Below, in pieces: positions 7,287 to 8,040 of a stretch of DNA of 8,040 nucleotides. A model generated the notes under the pieces. That model saw only the letters and a program-made list of their open reading frames with translations, had not been told where the DNA came from and did not search any database. A program made the translations under genes and the position numbers. The DNA is from Elusimicrobiota bacterium (lineage in GTDB: Bacteria > Elusimicrobiota > Elusimicrobia > O2-12-FULL-59-9), in NCBI GenBank assembly GCA_016206405.1, contig JACQRQ010000248.1, positions 1 through 8,040 on the forward strand, read 5' to 3'. Numbering within the stretch: the stretch's first letter is position 1; the number at the start of each line of letters is the position of its first letter.

Positions 7287-7595
7287 ATGGTCAAGCCTCA
7301 CGGCCGATTAGTACCGGTTCGCTCAACGCCTTACGGCGCTTACACGTCCGGCCTATCAAACGAGTGGTCTTCTCGTGGCCTTTAGTCTTCGATGGTTGCC
7401 CATCTTAGAGGGGAAACCTAATCTTGAGGTGGGTTTCACGCTTAGATGCTTTCAGCGTTTATCCCATCCGAACACCGCTAACCAGCGCTGCCCTTGGCAG
7501 GACAACTGGGACACGGGAGGTTCGTCCAACCAGGTCCTCTCGTACTATGGTCAGATCCTCTCAAGTTTCCTACGCGCATAGTAGATAGAGACCGT

Positions 7596-7922
7596 CACTC
7601 TGTTGCTTCCCGGACGCCTACAGACTCCGGTACTAACCCTTTCGGGCGGCCCGGACGTTTCCGCCGGACTCTGCATGTTGCCATGCAGTTCGGACTATAT
7701 CTTCACCCGGCTTTCGCCGGGGCCTGGCGTATAGTCTCTGAGGATCCCAACTTCAATGCCTTGATCCGTTAGCATCTTGTTGGTTTCCTGCGGATTGTCC
7801 AGCGCTTATCTAAGGCGCTGGGTTTCCCCGCATACAGCCAAGTTTACATGGCCGCGACTTATTTCCTTACGCGGCCAAGTACCACGGCGCTTCCGCGCCG
7901 AGGTATAGACAGCAAGTTCTCT
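7596..7922 (-). ncRNA. Group I self-splicing intron in 23S rRNA, no ORF (327 nt)
   Basis: The sequence interrupts 23S rRNA after E. coli position 2604. On the RNA strand, exon AGACAGU (7929-7923) pairs with the internal guide GCUGUCU (7913-7907) over 7 bp, ending in the U.G pair that marks a group I 5' splice site. Further helices are: P2 with a GGAA loop (7881-7904); P2.1 (7849-7877); P3 (7833-7842 with 7723-7732, one bulged U); P4 UGCGG/CCGCA (7828-7832 with 7789-7793); P5 (7799-7821); P6 and P6a (7747-7783); P7 GACUA/UAGUC (7732-7736 with 7693-7697) within the conserved R (AGAGACUAUACG) and S (AAGAUAUAGUCC) segments; P8 with a GAAA loop (7706-7721); and P9 with a GCAA loop (7671-7688). More pairing (P9.1-like) fills 7615-7670. 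The last intron base is G (7596). No P7.1/P7.2 and no P5abc extension are seen, so it looks IB-like, though the subgroup is tentative. No homing-endonuclease gene is present. Confidence 0.93.
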
Positions 7923-7929
7923 ACTGTCT
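7907..7929 (-). other. Group I P1 helix: 5' splice site and internal guide sequence
   Basis: Exon bases 7929-7923 (AGACAGU) pair with intron bases 7913-7907 (GCUGUCU) across a 9-nt loop. Splicing is predicted between U at 7923 and A at 7922. The U.G wobble at the junction is the family's defining 5' splice-site signal and fixes the boundary. Confidence 0.85.
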
Positions 7930-8004
7930 CACGACGTACTGAACCCAGCTCACGTACCGCTTTAATGGGCGAACAGCCCAACCCTTCCCACCTGCTCCAG
8001 CGGG

Positions 8005-8039
<35 letters not shown>

Positions 8040-8040
8040 G

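Noticed and set aside
7105..7772. Plus-strand frames across 5S, 23S and the intron (7105-7311, 7211-7408, 7375-7581, 7494-7772)
   Set aside because: They are antisense to structured RNA genes and show no protein similarity that I recognise. None encodes a LAGLIDADG, HNH or GIY-YIG endonuclease motif.
7596..7922. Interpretation of the 23S insertion as a simple intervening sequence (fragmented rRNA)
   Set aside because: Such elements are usually a single long stem at helices 9, 25 or 45. This insertion has group I core segments, P1 with a U.G junction, and a terminal G.

Overview
The window carries the rRNA, ribosomal-protein and RNA polymerase genes of a Gram-negative bacterium of moderately high GC content, and every gene reads on the minus strand. 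In transcription order it holds the 3' part of 23S rRNA (interrupted by a group I intron), 5S rRNA, a secreted putative outer-membrane beta-barrel protein, rplJ (L10), rplL (L7/L12), rpoB, and the first 463 codons of rpoC, which runs off the left edge. A diderm cell is inferred from the signal peptide and C-terminal phenylalanine of the barrel-like protein. I cannot name the phylum from sequence alone. A deep, poorly cultured diderm lineage of the Elusimicrobiota kind is a guess.

Right end (about 7287-8040): the 3' domain of 23S rRNA, including the A-loop, part of the peptidyl-transferase centre and the sarcin-ricin loop. A 327-nt insertion (7596-7922) sits between E. coli-equivalent positions 2604 and 2605, in helix 93. 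It is not a simple intervening spacer. It has a paired P1 with a terminal U.G at the 5' splice site, P2, P2.1, P3-P8, P9, the conserved R and S segments forming P7, and a terminal G. I call it an ORF-less group I intron. 5S rRNA follows at 7119-7240, flanked by a perfect 10-bp processing stem.

Middle (5209-7104): the barrel gene starts only 37 nt after 5S and ends 10 nt before rplJ. No terminator or free-standing promoter is visible anywhere from 23S to rplJ. The usual upstream neighbours of rplJ (rplK, rplA, nusG, secE) are absent, and an rRNA operon plus the envelope gene takes their place. rplJ and rplL are 18 nt apart. A GC-rich spacer of about 97 nt with three small hairpins separates rplL from rpoB.

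Left end (1-5208): rpoB is complete, starts at TTG behind a strong ribosome-binding site, and has all its conserved blocks. rpoC follows after 33 nt, in the same reading frame, behind a run of eight G.

Together these parts could form one read-through unit making rRNA, the ribosomal stalk proteins and the polymerase core. The most notable points are the intron beside the catalytic heart of the ribosome and the apparent fusion of the rrn and rplJL-rpoBC units through an envelope-protein gene.
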